A stretch of DNA of 50,841 nt. Source: Akkermansiaceae bacterium. GTDB lineage: Bacteria; Verrucomicrobiota; Verrucomicrobiia; Verrucomicrobiales; Akkermansiaceae. The number at the start of each line of letters is the position of its first letter. Within the stretch, counting starts at the first letter, position 1. The notes below the pieces were generated by a model that was not told the origin of the DNA, did no database searches, and saw nothing but the letters and a program-made list of their open reading frames with translations. A program made the position numbers and the translations under genes. Below, one piece after another: positions 24,701 through 33,512 of the stretch. Location of the stretch: positions 1 to 50,841 of the forward strand of contig JANYEC010000048.1 of the NCBI GenBank assembly GCA_025363295.1, read 5' to 3'.

Positions 24701-25675
24701 TCAATCCATCGCGGATTTCGGATCGAGCGCGTCACGAAGACCGTCACCGAGGAAGTTAAGGGCGAAGAGAGTTACGGCGAAGAAGATGGAGGGGAAGAAC
24801 AGCAGTAGCCAATTGATTTCCATGCGGTCCGCGCCCTCCTTGATGAGGATGCCCCACGAGCTGTTGGGTGGTTTCACGCCGAGACCGAGGAAAGAGAGCA
24901 CGCTTTCTAACAATATAATCCCAGGGACGGAAAGGGTCGTGTAGATGATGATGGGGCCGATGACATTCGGCAGGATGTGGCGGAAAAGGATGCGGCTGCG
25001 ACCAAGCCCTAACGAAACAGCTGCTTCGACGAATTCCTGTTTTTTCACCGCCATCACCTGCGCCCGGACGATGCGGGCGATGGTCAGCCAGCCAATCGCG
25101 CCGATAGCGATGAATAGCGGGATGAGTGTGGTGATGGGAGCCACGCGGTCGCGCGCAAAGCCCGTGGTTTTGATAACCCACTCGGTGAACTCGGAGGCGG
25201 GCTTGTCTACCACAAGGGAGAAGAGAATCACTAACACAAGAAACGGCAATGCAAACAGAATGTCCACGAAACGCATGAGCAAGTTGTCGATTATACCACC
25301 GGCATATCCTGCGATGGCACCATAGATCACACCGATAAACACCGCTACGGCGGTGGCAACGATGCCGACTAACAGTGATACCTGCCCCCCGTAGAGCACG
25401 CGGGCAAAAAGATCTCGGCCGAGGGGGTCAGTGCCGAACCAATGCGAAGTGGAAGGCGGGGCGGATGAGTTAGAGAGATCAATGATTGTGGGGCTTTGCA
25501 CAATCGGCAGCAGCGGGCCAACGAAACAAAGTAGCAGGATGACGATGAGCACAAAGAGACTCACGATGGCGGCGCGATTGTGGGCGAGGCGGTGCCACGC
25601 GTCTTTCCAAAGTGAAGTGCCTTTTTGCATAGGAAGAGGAGAGGGAGTTACGGCGATTTGTTTTCTTTCCATCAA
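24701..25675 (-). CDS. Peptide/nickel-type ABC transporter permease (OppC/DppC-like)
   Basis: A 324-residue inner-membrane permease of the binding-protein-dependent ABC importers for oligopeptides and related solutes. There is an N-terminal membrane segment (AAIVSLFVLIVILLLCFVGP), a periplasmic stretch with HWFGTDPLGRDLFARVLYGG (the OppC hallmark), then about five more helices. The cytoplasmic EAA loop reads EAAVSLGLGRSRILFRHILP, which contacts the ATPase. The end PKSAMD follows GDGLRDALD, also typical. It starts three bases after the oppB-like stop. No ATPase genes follow; the downstream gene is the unrelated PEP-CTERM gene. Confidence 0.92.
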   Translation of the reverse strand: MMERKQIAVTPSPLPMQKGTSLWKDAWHRLAHNRAAIVSLFVLIVILLLCFVGPLLPIVQSPTIIDLSNSSAPPSTSHWFGTDPLGRDLFARVLYGGQVSLLVGIVATAVAVFIGVIYGAIAGYAGGIIDNLLMRFVDILFALPFLVLVILFSLVVDKPASEFTEWVIKTTGFARDRVAPITTLIPLFIAIGAIGWLTIARIVRAQVMAVKKQEFVEAAVSLGLGRSRILFRHILPNVIGPIIIYTTLSVPGIILLESVLSFLGLGVKPPNSSWGILIKEGADRMEINWLLLFFPSIFFAVTLFALNFLGDGLRDALDPKSAMD

Positions 25676-25678
25676 CCT

Positions 25679-26599
25679 TCAGCTTTTCCGCAAGCGCGGG
25701 TTCAAAACAATTTGAGCTAGGTCAGCTAACAGATTTGCACCGACAATCAAAAAACCATAAAAAAGGACAAGGCCTTGGATTAGGAAAAACTCCCGATCTG
25801 TGGCGGCATTGACAAAGTGCTGCCCCATGCCGGGGACTTGGAAGATGGTTTCAATTACGAACGACCCGGAAATTATCCCTGCAAACGCGGGGCCGATGAA
25901 AGCCACTGCCGGAATCAATCCGCCGCGCAATGCATGACGAATGACGATGCCGGATTCAGATACACCCTTAGCGCGAGCGGTTCGGATGTAGTCTTGGCTG
26001 AGCACATCAAGCATGCCGCCCCGGGTGAGGCGAGCGAGGTATGCCGCATTGATGACGCCGAGGGTGACGGCGGGAAGAATCCAATCCGTAGGCGACGACC
26101 AACCGGCGACATTGAGTGATTTCAAACCCAGTCCCGCACCCACGGCTAACAGCGGACCGATGACGAAGCTTGGCAGGCATATTCCCACCATCGCAGCGGC
26201 GAGGCACGAGTAGTCGATGAAGGTGTTTCTTTTAACGGCCGAAATCATCCCTGCCGGAATGCCGAGGGTCAAAGCGATGCCGATGGACAACACTCCAAGC
26301 CCTAACGAAACAGGAAACGATTCGCCAATGATTTCCGATACTTTCACACCGTCCCGTTTGATGAGGTCGCCGAGATCCTGATTGACGACAAGGTTTTTCA
26401 GATAGCGGAAATATTGCACGGGCAACGGTAGATCGAGTCCAGTGTAGGCTTTCATGCGGGCAAGCACATGGGCAGGAATCGCTTTTTCATCGGTGTAAGG
26501 GCTGCCCGGCATCGCACGAACGAGAAAGAACGTCAGAGTGATCAGGACTAACAAGGTGATGACTCCTTGCCCGATGCGGCTGAGAATGAGGCGTATCAT
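25679..26599 (-). CDS. Peptide/nickel-type ABC transporter permease (OppB/DppB-like)
   Basis: A 306-residue permease partner of the OppC-like protein. The N-terminus MIRLILSRIGQGVITLLVL and the MPGSPY motif after the first membrane helix are typical of OppB/DppB. The EAA-type loop reads RTARAKGVSESGIVIRHAL. The conserved C-terminal part has SGSFVIETIFQVPGMGQHFVNAATDRE, and the remaining hydrophobic segments fit six helices. It lies 11 bases after the binding-protein gene and three bases before oppC, so the three form one transcript in the order A-B-C. Confidence 0.92.
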   Translation of the reverse strand: MIRLILSRIGQGVITLLVLITLTFFLVRAMPGSPYTDEKAIPAHVLARMKAYTGLDLPLPVQYFRYLKNLVVNQDLGDLIKRDGVKVSEIIGESFPVSLGLGVLSIGIALTLGIPAGMISAVKRNTFIDYSCLAAAMVGICLPSFVIGPLLAVGAGLGLKSLNVAGWSSPTDWILPAVTLGVINAAYLARLTRGGMLDVLSQDYIRTARAKGVSESGIVIRHALRGGLIPAVAFIGPAFAGIISGSFVIETIFQVPGMGQHFVNAATDREFFLIQGLVLFYGFLIVGANLLADLAQIVLNPRLRKS

Positions 26600-26610
26600 G
26601 GTGGTTAGAA

Positions 26611-28221
26611 TCAGCGGCCCGGAACAAGCCGGATGTATTGATAGGAGTTGTTACCGAGCAGCAGCGGATGCCAGCCTTCCACAGAGGGATGAACGAGGTA
26701 GTTTTTCACCTGCCATGCGATGGGCAAAATGGGTGCATCTCCAATGAGAATTGTTTCTGCCTGATAGAGCTGTTCGAAACGCCGGGTGGCATCCGACTCT
26801 TGAAACGATTGTTGGAGGATTTTTACAAATTCAGGGCTGTCCCAACCGGTGTTATTATTGCCATTATTGGGCGTCCACATTTCGAGAAATGTCAGAGGAT
26901 CTAGGTAATCGCCAATCCATCCTCCGTAGGCGATGTCGTAATCGAGATCTTGCATGGCGACGAGGTAGGCGTTCCATTCCTTGTTCTCGATCTCCACTTC
27001 AATTCCGAGACTTTTTCGAAACATCGCCTGCACAGCCTGTGCGAGCGTGGCGGCAGTTTCCTTGCTAGAGATCAAGATTTTCAGCCGAGGGAATTCATGG
27101 CCACCCGGGTAACCTGACTCTGTTAGAAGTTTACGTGCCTTGTCTTGGTCGTAGGCTGCGATATGGGGTGGATCGTATTTCCCAAGGGGCGGCGTCATCG
27201 CGTATGCGGGGATGTAACCCCGAAAAACGGTGTCGCAGAGGAGCTTTCGATCCACGGCGAAACTCAGAGCCTGTCGGACACGAAGGTCATTGAGGGGTTT
27301 GCGTTTCGTATTAAACCGATAGAAAGAAGTGCCGACGTAGGGTTCCTGCCTGAGTTGTTCCGGGTGTTCCTTCTTCATGAGATCCACCACTTCTGGAGGG
27401 GCGGCGTAGGTGATATGAAGTTGCCCATCGCGGAACATCCGGCTTTCCGTGTAGGTGTTAGTTATTGGCAAAAAACGGACGCCGTTAAGTGTCACGTTGG
27501 CAGCGTTCCAGTAATAAGGATTCCGCTCCACTTCTATGTGGTCGGTGCGCCGCCAGGATTTTAACTTGTAGGGACCGTTACCCACAATGTTTTCCAGGCG
27601 TGTCCAAGGGTTCCCTCGCTGGCCGATCGTTCCGAATTTCAAAACAACATGCCGTGGCACAGCCGTCCAAGTGTAGTGCTTGAGAACCTCGCGGAAATAA
27701 GGTGTCGGGCCACGCAGGGTGAGTCGCAGAGTTTCATCATCTATCACTTCCACGCCGACGGTGGAGAAGTTCTTAGTCACACCCTTGTTAAAATCCTCAG
27801 CGCCTTTTAGGAAATAGAGCATCTCGGCATACTTCGCGCCGAGCTCCGGGGTGAGAATACGCTCATAGGAAAATGCAAAATCTCGGGCTGTGACAGGCAT
27901 GCCATCGGACCACTTCCCACCCGGCCTGAGTTTCGCGGTCCACACCGTAGCCGTGGCATCGGGAGTGACTTCGAGCGCAGCACCAGCGGGAGCGGCGGTG
28001 TCGTTTTCCGGATCGTTAGAGACCAAGCCCTCAAACAAGGCACGCAAGATGTTAGCTTCCAGCAAACCGGAGACGATGTGCGGATCAAGGCCCTTGGGTT
28101 CACTCGCGTTTCCGACTAACAGAACTCCCTCACGCGTCGCTTGATCGACCTGCGATTCCTTCTGACAGGAGCCCAGCAAACTCATGCAGGGGATAATAAG
28201 CAGAGCTATGCGTCCAAACAT
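26611..28221 (-). CDS. Peptide ABC transporter substrate-binding lipoprotein (OppA-like, SBP family 5)
   Basis: I place the start at the ATG at 28221. It gives a lipoprotein signal (MFGRIALLIIPCMSLLGSC) with lipobox LLGSC. The open frame reaches back to 28509, but that extension lacks protein-like character and overlaps the next gene on the other strand. The 536-residue product has the family-5 signatures LDPHIVSGLLEANILRALFEG, ATVWTAKLRPGGKWSDG with VTARDFAFSYERIL, FNTKRKPLNDLRVRQALSFA, and the ending IAYGGWIGDYLDPLTFLEMW. It captures peptides or similar ligands in the periplasm for the downstream permeases. First gene of the three-gene operon. Confidence 0.92.
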   Translation of the reverse strand: MFGRIALLIIPCMSLLGSCQKESQVDQATREGVLLVGNASEPKGLDPHIVSGLLEANILRALFEGLVSNDPENDTAAPAGAALEVTPDATATVWTAKLRPGGKWSDGMPVTARDFAFSYERILTPELGAKYAEMLYFLKGAEDFNKGVTKNFSTVGVEVIDDETLRLTLRGPTPYFREVLKHYTWTAVPRHVVLKFGTIGQRGNPWTRLENIVGNGPYKLKSWRRTDHIEVERNPYYWNAANVTLNGVRFLPITNTYTESRMFRDGQLHITYAAPPEVVDLMKKEHPEQLRQEPYVGTSFYRFNTKRKPLNDLRVRQALSFAVDRKLLCDTVFRGYIPAYAMTPPLGKYDPPHIAAYDQDKARKLLTESGYPGGHEFPRLKILISSKETAATLAQAVQAMFRKSLGIEVEIENKEWNAYLVAMQDLDYDIAYGGWIGDYLDPLTFLEMWTPNNGNNNTGWDSPEFVKILQQSFQESDATRRFEQLYQAETILIGDAPILPIAWQVKNYLVHPSVEGWHPLLLGNNSYQYIRLVPGR

Positions 28222-28371
28222 CGACCCAGAGCATGCCGTTTCGCAGCGGGGAATGAAGCGGAATTTTTTCAGTAAGGTAGGATTTATTTTATCGAGTGTC
28301 CGGGAAACGAACGCACCGGGCTCGTTGAATTTCCCTTGGTGGTCCGTCGCCGGCCGCCATAGACTTTGCCC

Positions 28372-29226
28372 ATGATTCAAATCGAACCTATCGGAAACAC
28401 CCGCAGCCAATGGGGTGAGGGCCCGGTGTGGTGGCAGGGCGCGCTTTACTATGTCGATATCGAAGGACATCAGGTGCATCGATTTGATCCTGCGAAGGGC
28501 AGCGAACAATCATGGGCTATTGGTGAGAGAGTCGGCACTGTGGTCCCTCGCGAGAGTGGTGGGTTAGTGATCGCCGGCGATCATGGAATTTCATTTCTCG
28601 ATGAAGAAACAGGCGCGCTCACCCACCTCGCCGATCCTGAACAGGACAAGCCAGACAATCGATTCAACGACGGAAAATGTTCTCCCGATGGCCGGTTTTT
28701 CGCAGGAACCATTAGCCTAACCAAAAAAATCGGCGATGCGAAACTTTACCGCTTAGATCCAGACCTAACGATTCACGAAGCTTTCGGGCCGGTGACGAAC
28801 TCGAACGGGATCGCTTGGTCCGCCGATGGCAAAACGGTTTATTACATTGATACTCCGCGTAAGGAAGTGCTCGCTTTTGACTACGAAGAAGACGGCCATT
28901 TGCGAAATCTACGCAGCGTCATTTCCACCGCGCATCTTGATTCATCGCCCGACGGCATGACGATCGACTCTAGCGGAAATCTCTGGATCGCATTTTGCCA
29001 CGGGGCCTGCGTGGTGAATTTTAACCCAGAGAGCGGGGAGGAATTGCGCCGGATCGACCTCCCTTGTTTGGAAACAACCGCCTGTGCGTTCGGAGGCCCG
29101 GACCTCGCCGATCTCTACGTCACAACGGGTATTCACAAATCCGTGGTTGAGGAAGACGCCGGGCGCTTGTTTATCATTCGGGGTCTCGGAGTGAAGGGTT
29201 TGCCCGCTAACACTTTTGCTAGCTAA
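28372..29226 (+). CDS. SMP-30/gluconolactonase/LRE family protein
   Basis: A 284-residue six-bladed beta-propeller of the SMP-30 family, metal-dependent lactonases that open sugar lactones such as gluconolactone. The ATG at 28372 is preferred to a TTG two codons upstream. Metal-ligand motifs are visible: Glu in QWGEGPVWW (about residue 15), FNDGKCSPDGRFFAGTI, NSNGIAWSADGKTVYYIDT, and SSPDGMTIDSSGNLWIA, giving the Glu-Asn-Asn-Asp set. It is divergent from the oppA-like gene, 150 bases apart, which suggests a shared regulatory region. No other sugar-acid catabolic gene is adjacent, so the substrate is unknown. Confidence 0.88.
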   Translation: MIQIEPIGNTRSQWGEGPVWWQGALYYVDIEGHQVHRFDPAKGSEQSWAIGERVGTVVPRESGGLVIAGDHGISFLDEETGALTHLADPEQDKPDNRFNDGKCSPDGRFFAGTISLTKKIGDAKLYRLDPDLTIHEAFGPVTNSNGIAWSADGKTVYYIDTPRKEVLAFDYEEDGHLRNLRSVISTAHLDSSPDGMTIDSSGNLWIAFCHGACVVNFNPESGEELRRIDLPCLETTACAFGGPDLADLYVTTGIHKSVVEEDAGRLFIIRGLGVKGLPANTFAS

Positions 29227-29266
29227 CACCTAACAAATCTACTCTCCGCGCTGCTACAGGGGAATC

Positions 29267-30307
29267 TCACGGTGCTTTGACTTCATCCCAGGTTTTTGAC
29301 CATAGAGCCAGAGAATCGCCGAGGTCATCGATGATTTCACATTTTGCGAATACGGCTTCATCCGGGAAAAGCGCAGCATTGCCACGGAAGTCCTCGCTGA
29401 GAAGTCGGTAGGCATCGCTGTTTGGCGAGCGGCCAGTGATGGCCTGCATATTTTGCGCGGCGTTAACTGGATCGCAGATGTAGTTGATAAACTGATGGGA
29501 GAGATCCGGGTTTTTCGAGTCCTTTGAAATGCATAAATCATCGCAGGAAAACGCCGAGCCTTCTTGGGGGATTCTCACGACGATTTCCTCGTTTTCCTCG
29601 GCCACTTGCAATAGATCGCTGGGGTAGCCTTGGACCAGATGAAACTCACCAGAAGCAATGCCGCTCTTGTATTGCTCACTATCAAATTTCGCAATGTTCG
29701 CTTTCCAACGCCGGGCAACGTCGCAGGCCTTGGCAAGTTCTTGCGGATTAGTCGAGTTGAGACTAAGGCCAAGTGATAGAAGTGCCGCGCCGAGAACTTC
29801 GCGCATATCATCTAACAATGTAATGCGTCCTTTGAGCGCGGGACGATCAAACATTTCATAGGAGGCCACCGGTTTGTCCACTTTGCTGCCGAGCCATGCG
29901 ATGCAAGTGCAGGCCATAAGGTACGGCACTGAATGGTCCATCTGTGGATCAAGCGCTCGCTTGAGGTAAGCAGGATCGATGTGTTTCAAATTCGGAAGCT
30001 TCGCGTGATCCAAGGGTAGCAGCAACTTGTCCCGAAAGAGGGCTTTGACCATGTAGGATGACGGCGTAAAAAGATCGTAGCCGGTCGCTCCTGCACTGAG
30101 CTTGGAATACATCGCTTCGTTTGAATCGAAGGTGTCGATCGCGATTTTGCAGCCAGATTTTTTTTCAAAGTCAGCAAGCAGTATCGGGTCCATGTAATCA
30201 GCCCATGTGTAAATCCGCAATGTGGTGCCAGAGTTTTTGTGGCAGGCGGGGAGGGAGGCAGCAGCAATCGCTGCTGACGTCGTGGCAAGGAAATGACGGC
30301 GTTTCAT
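29267..30307 (-). CDS. Spermidine/putrescine-binding periplasmic lipoprotein (PotD/PotF-like)
   Basis: A 346-residue periplasmic binding protein. The signal MKRRHFLATTSAAIAAASLP followed by AC combines a twin-arginine pattern with a lipobox, so it may be a Tat-exported lipoprotein. The mature part begins TLRIYTWADYMDPILLADFE, the PotD/PotF hallmark, and continues YDLFTPSSYMVKALFRDKLLLPLD and GEFHLVQGYPSDLLQVAEEN. The last third (HQFINYICDPVNAAQN) is also family-like. PotA, PotB and PotC are not adjacent, so the transporter partner is elsewhere or the protein has another role. Convergent with the SMP-30 gene; divergent from the AsmA-like gene. Confidence 0.88.
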   Translation of the reverse strand: MKRRHFLATTSAAIAAASLPACHKNSGTTLRIYTWADYMDPILLADFEKKSGCKIAIDTFDSNEAMYSKLSAGATGYDLFTPSSYMVKALFRDKLLLPLDHAKLPNLKHIDPAYLKRALDPQMDHSVPYLMACTCIAWLGSKVDKPVASYEMFDRPALKGRITLLDDMREVLGAALLSLGLSLNSTNPQELAKACDVARRWKANIAKFDSEQYKSGIASGEFHLVQGYPSDLLQVAEENEEIVVRIPQEGSAFSCDDLCISKDSKNPDLSHQFINYICDPVNAAQNMQAITGRSPNSDAYRLLSEDFRGNAALFPDEAVFAKCEIIDDLGDSLALWSKTWDEVKAP

Positions 30308-30401
30308 GGTCGGAATCGAATAGTGAAACCATGAAATTCAACGCTTGCCCATGAAATTTCGCAGGCTTGCGGTAATAGATGGTGAGGTTAAAGTCCTGCA
30401 A

Positions 30402-31904
30402 ATGAGTCGGCGATCGCGAAGAAATAACTCCACGGCCGAGGGCAACTGGTTTGGAAAAATCATCGTGGGCTTAGTGCTTGCCACGCTACTCGCCGCAGGT
30501 GTGGGTTATGCGGTTTTACGAAACTATCTGCACAGTGATTCGTTCCGAAAATTTCTATCAGTGGAAGTCAGCGATGCGGCCGGGGTGACGGGTGAATTTG
30601 CACTCTTCCGCTGGGAGGGTCTGGCGCTAGAAACGGACTCGTTTGAGGCAAAAGGATCGGGCTTTGTCTCCAGCCTGCGAGCGGATGAACTGCATTCGGA
30701 AGTGGGATTTGGCGGAGTGGGCCGAGGCGTGTGGGAAATCAAAGGGTCGAGCTTGAAGCGCTTGGAGGTTTCGATAGATGCCACAAAAACGGCGGGGCAA
30801 AATCTAGCAGAAAAAAATCAGTGGGAAACCCGCAAGGCCACACCAAAGGCAAGCTGGCTGCCTCGGGATGCTGACTTGCAGGGGCTGGATGTGGGTGAAG
30901 TGTCGGTGAATGCAGGACTTGAAGAAGGCCCAGCCACGGCAAGCGGGATGAAATTGCATGTGGAACCGGGTGGCAGTAAGAACGTCTATCGTGGGGAAGT
31001 CCGGGGCGGGACGATTCACCTGCCCTTCAAAATTCTGCCAGAAATCCGGCTCGACCGGTTACGGCTCCGCTATCAGAGCCAACAAATTTTTCTAACGGAT
31101 GCAAGCGTGTCTGTATGCAAAGGTGGCCGCATCGAGGGCACGGGCGAGTGGGACATGGAATCCCGACAATACACGCTGGAGGGCAGCGCATCGGGCCTAA
31201 CTTGTGAAGACATATTCAGTGAGACTTGGGCGAAACGCTTCACCGGCGACGTTGCATCGTCATTCTCGATAGATAACAGTTCCGGTTCACTCACCGCGAG
31301 GGGCAAGCTGACCATCAAAGGCGGCGTCATCACAGCCTTGCCGATGCTGGATGCACTGGCGGCCTACGCGGATACCCGCCGCTTCCGGGTGTTGAATCTG
31401 AACGAAGCCCATACCGATTGGCGTTGGAAAAAAGGAGAACTCGCTCTCACGAACTTCGTTCTATCAAGTGATGGTCTGGTGCGATTGGAAGGCAGCCTCA
31501 CCCTCCAAGGAAGGAATCTGGATGGCGTGTTCCGCCTTGGGCTCGCGCCCGGCACACTCGCAACGATCCCGGGTGCGGAAACGGATGTTTTCATCGCTGG
31601 CGAGCGCGGGCTTCTTTGGACTCCGTTGCGAATCACAGGAACCTTGGATGATCCCAAAGAAGATCTAACTGACAGATTGATCAATGCGGCGGGAATGCGG
31701 ATGTTTGATCAAATTCCAGAAACCGGCGAAAAGGTGATCAAATTCACTCGCTCAGTCCTCGGCGACGATTCTAACAAGGCACTCGATAAGGGAGCAAAAA
31801 TCATCGAAAAGGGAACCGGAATCATTTTTAATGCTGGCGGCATATTGGATGGTTTTCTCGGCAGTGGCAGTGCAGGCGAGCGCCCAGAGGATCGGAACAA
31901 GTAA
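30402..31904 (+). CDS. AsmA-like membrane-anchored protein
   Basis: A 500-residue protein from the ATG at 30402 (MSRRSRRNN); a start at 30345 would add 19 residues with no clear role. A basic N-terminus precedes one membrane segment at about residues 18-40 (IIVGLVLATLLAAGVGYAVL), and the rest is long, beta-rich and probably periplasmic. The pattern of repeated strands (LRLRYQSQQIFLTDASV, LEGSLTLQGRNLDGVFRLGL, LRITGTLDDPKED) resembles the C-terminal half of AsmA/TamB-type proteins, implicated in envelope lipid transport. Precise family membership is uncertain. It is a single gene followed by a convergent pair spacer with a large hairpin. Confidence 0.65.
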   Translation: MSRRSRRNNSTAEGNWFGKIIVGLVLATLLAAGVGYAVLRNYLHSDSFRKFLSVEVSDAAGVTGEFALFRWEGLALETDSFEAKGSGFVSSLRADELHSEVGFGGVGRGVWEIKGSSLKRLEVSIDATKTAGQNLAEKNQWETRKATPKASWLPRDADLQGLDVGEVSVNAGLEEGPATASGMKLHVEPGGSKNVYRGEVRGGTIHLPFKILPEIRLDRLRLRYQSQQIFLTDASVSVCKGGRIEGTGEWDMESRQYTLEGSASGLTCEDIFSETWAKRFTGDVASSFSIDNSSGSLTARGKLTIKGGVITALPMLDALAAYADTRRFRVLNLNEAHTDWRWKKGELALTNFVLSSDGLVRLEGSLTLQGRNLDGVFRLGLAPGTLATIPGAETDVFIAGERGLLWTPLRITGTLDDPKEDLTDRLINAAGMRMFDQIPETGEKVIKFTRSVLGDDSNKALDKGAKIIEKGTGIIFNAGGILDGFLGSGSAGERPEDRNK

Positions 31905-32049
31905 ACTGCTGGAACCCTGCTCAGGTTTGATAGAAACTACCAAGGGCATTTCCTCAGCATATCCAGTGAGACTCCATCTCTAACGATTTAGAATTGCTAG
32001 TCTCTAGTGTCGTGTAAAACGCAAACTGGTGTAAGACGTCTGTGAACGT

Positions 32050-32110
32050 GGTTGCGGCGTCTCGTCGCAAAGCTCCTCTCTTAGAGACGTTGCGGCGAGA
32101 CGCCACCACC
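32050..32110. repeat. REP-like inverted repeat with GAGACGCC core
   Basis: GGCGTCTCGTCGCAA (32056-32070) and TTGCGGCGAGACGCC (32090-32104) form a 15-bp stem with one G-T pair around a 19-base loop that itself contains CTCT...AGAG. It sits between the convergent AsmA-like and ROK genes. It has no T-tract, so it is more likely a repetitive palindrome than a classical terminator. A smaller relative with the same core is at 44000-44016. Confidence 0.65.
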
Positions 32111-32165
32111 ACAGCCGACCAAGGCCATTCGAAAATCTGAGTTTTACAGAGCTCAAGTTAGAAAA

Positions 32166-32849
32166 TCACTGATGCAATTCAGGCTCCACCACCGAAAAGG
32201 CTGGATCCCAAATCCGGCAGCCACCCACGAAGGCATTTGCGTTCGTTCCCAGCCGGACGTCAGGCGGTAGCGTCTTGAGCAACTCTGCGTTCCCCCCGCC
32301 CAACACGACATAATCAGCCTCTAAGGCATTTTTAAGGAGGTTGATGATATCGGTCACATGGCGCTTCCATTTCGCTTTGCCCATCCGCTCGAGTCCCGCT
32401 AGCCCCGCGTAATCTTCATAGGTGCGTCCTTTCCGATAGGGTAAATGGGCGAGTTCCATCGGCTCCAGAACCCCGTCTGCAATCATTGCCGCACCCATGC
32501 CGGTGCCCAGGCCGAGGAAAAGCATGCGCTTCCCGTCATAACTTCCTAATGCTTGCATCGCCGCGTCGTTGATAATTTTCACCGGGCGTTTGAAAGCTTT
32601 TTGAAAATCTAACCCGGCCCAGCCCGCACCAAGATTGTGCGGCTCCGTGGCGATGCGGCCATGCACCACCAGTCCCGGATAGCCGATCGTGATCACTTCA
32701 TAATCCCAATCCGCAGTCTGTTGGCGAACAGCAGCGACCATTTGGTCGGCCGTCATTTTCGGACCCGAGGGAATTTTTAGCAGCTCATCATGACTGCTTG
32801 CCCGGACTTTTACGTTTGTGCCGCCTACATCGATGACCAGTATTTTCAT
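32166..32849 (-). CDS. ROK-family sugar kinase (polyphosphate-glucokinase-like)
   Basis: A 227-residue cytoplasmic kinase. The N-terminal phosphate-binding loop KILVIDVGGTNVKV is typical of ROK proteins and of the polyphosphate/ATP glucokinase branch. Further parts are TIGYPGLVVHGRI, KIINDAAMQALGSY with the conserved Asp, and LFLGLGTGMGAAMIADG, followed by the C-terminal YVVLGGGNA. It lacks the HC(G/C)CGxxGCxE zinc motif of larger ROK members and is shorter than most, fitting the PPGK-like type. Phosphate donor and sugar cannot be fixed from sequence alone. Stands alone, with 183 bases to the next gene. Confidence 0.8.
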   Translation of the reverse strand: MKILVIDVGGTNVKVRASSHDELLKIPSGPKMTADQMVAAVRQQTADWDYEVITIGYPGLVVHGRIATEPHNLGAGWAGLDFQKAFKRPVKIINDAAMQALGSYDGKRMLFLGLGTGMGAAMIADGVLEPMELAHLPYRKGRTYEDYAGLAGLERMGKAKWKRHVTDIINLLKNALEADYVVLGGGNAELLKTLPPDVRLGTNANAFVGGCRIWDPAFSVVEPELHQ

Positions 32850-33032
32850 GCGTGTGATTTAAATGGGGTTTCAACTGAAGTGTCCAATATTCCGCCGTGC
32901 TGGGGAATTCTAAAATCCGCGATTTCAGTGAAGATCGGCGCACTAGGAAACTGGATCTTAAAACTTGTAAATGCAGCGCACTGTCATCGAAGGAAAATTA
33001 AGGCACGGGGTATTGATCGACCTGCATCTCTA

Positions 33033-33491
33033 TCAGCGACTGAGATCTTCCTGATACATAAGCTTGAAACCGCTTTGATGAAGAATCGCCACCGCAAATT
33101 CATAATCTTCGACGTGCATCGCTAACATCGACTGGCCTTCGGGGCTGGGCATCAGCGCGTATGCGAAGTCGATATTCGTCTCTGCGATCATCAAGGTATC
33201 GAGTGACTGAAGTAATCCCGGGCCGGACTCGCGCATGGCAATCACCACCAATTCACAAGTGGTGTGCGGGATCCCTTTCTCCATAAACAAGTGCTCAGTG
33301 GATTCGGGATCCGAGACGACCAAACGCGCCACCGTTGCATCCCGAGAATCTTGCATGCTCAGCCCGATCACTTCAATGGCCGACGTGCGCAACAACTTCA
33401 CTAAAGCTGCTAGAGCGCCGACACGGTTAGGGAGTAAGACTGAAAATTGGCGGACAGGTTCGCCGTGATCGATGATGGTATCTGATTCCAT
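33033..33491 (-). CDS. ACT-domain protein (tandem)
   Basis: A 152-residue protein made of two ACT-like repeats. The first (about 13-75) contains RQFSVLLPNRVGALAALVKLL, the usual ACT opening with a Gly at the ligand loop, then IEVIGLSMQDSRDATVARLV. The second (about 80-145) contains CELVVIAMRESGPGLLQSLDTL and IDFAYALMPSPEGQSMLAMHV. ACT domains bind amino acids and regulate enzymes; no catalytic domain is attached here, so it is likely a free-standing regulator or sensor of amino-acid metabolism. It follows the ankyrin gene by 21 bases on the same strand and may be cotranscribed. Confidence 0.8.
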   Translation of the reverse strand: MESDTIIDHGEPVRQFSVLLPNRVGALAALVKLLRTSAIEVIGLSMQDSRDATVARLVVSDPESTEHLFMEKGIPHTTCELVVIAMRESGPGLLQSLDTLMIAETNIDFAYALMPSPEGQSMLAMHVEDYEFAVAILHQSGFKLMYQEDLSR

Positions 33492-33512
33492 AAAAAATCT
33501 ACTGGTAAGAAC

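Noticed and set aside
28222..28509. N-terminal extension of the OppA-like frame
   Set aside because: The extension overlaps the divergent SMP-30 gene and precedes a good lipoprotein signal at 28221, so it is untranslated.
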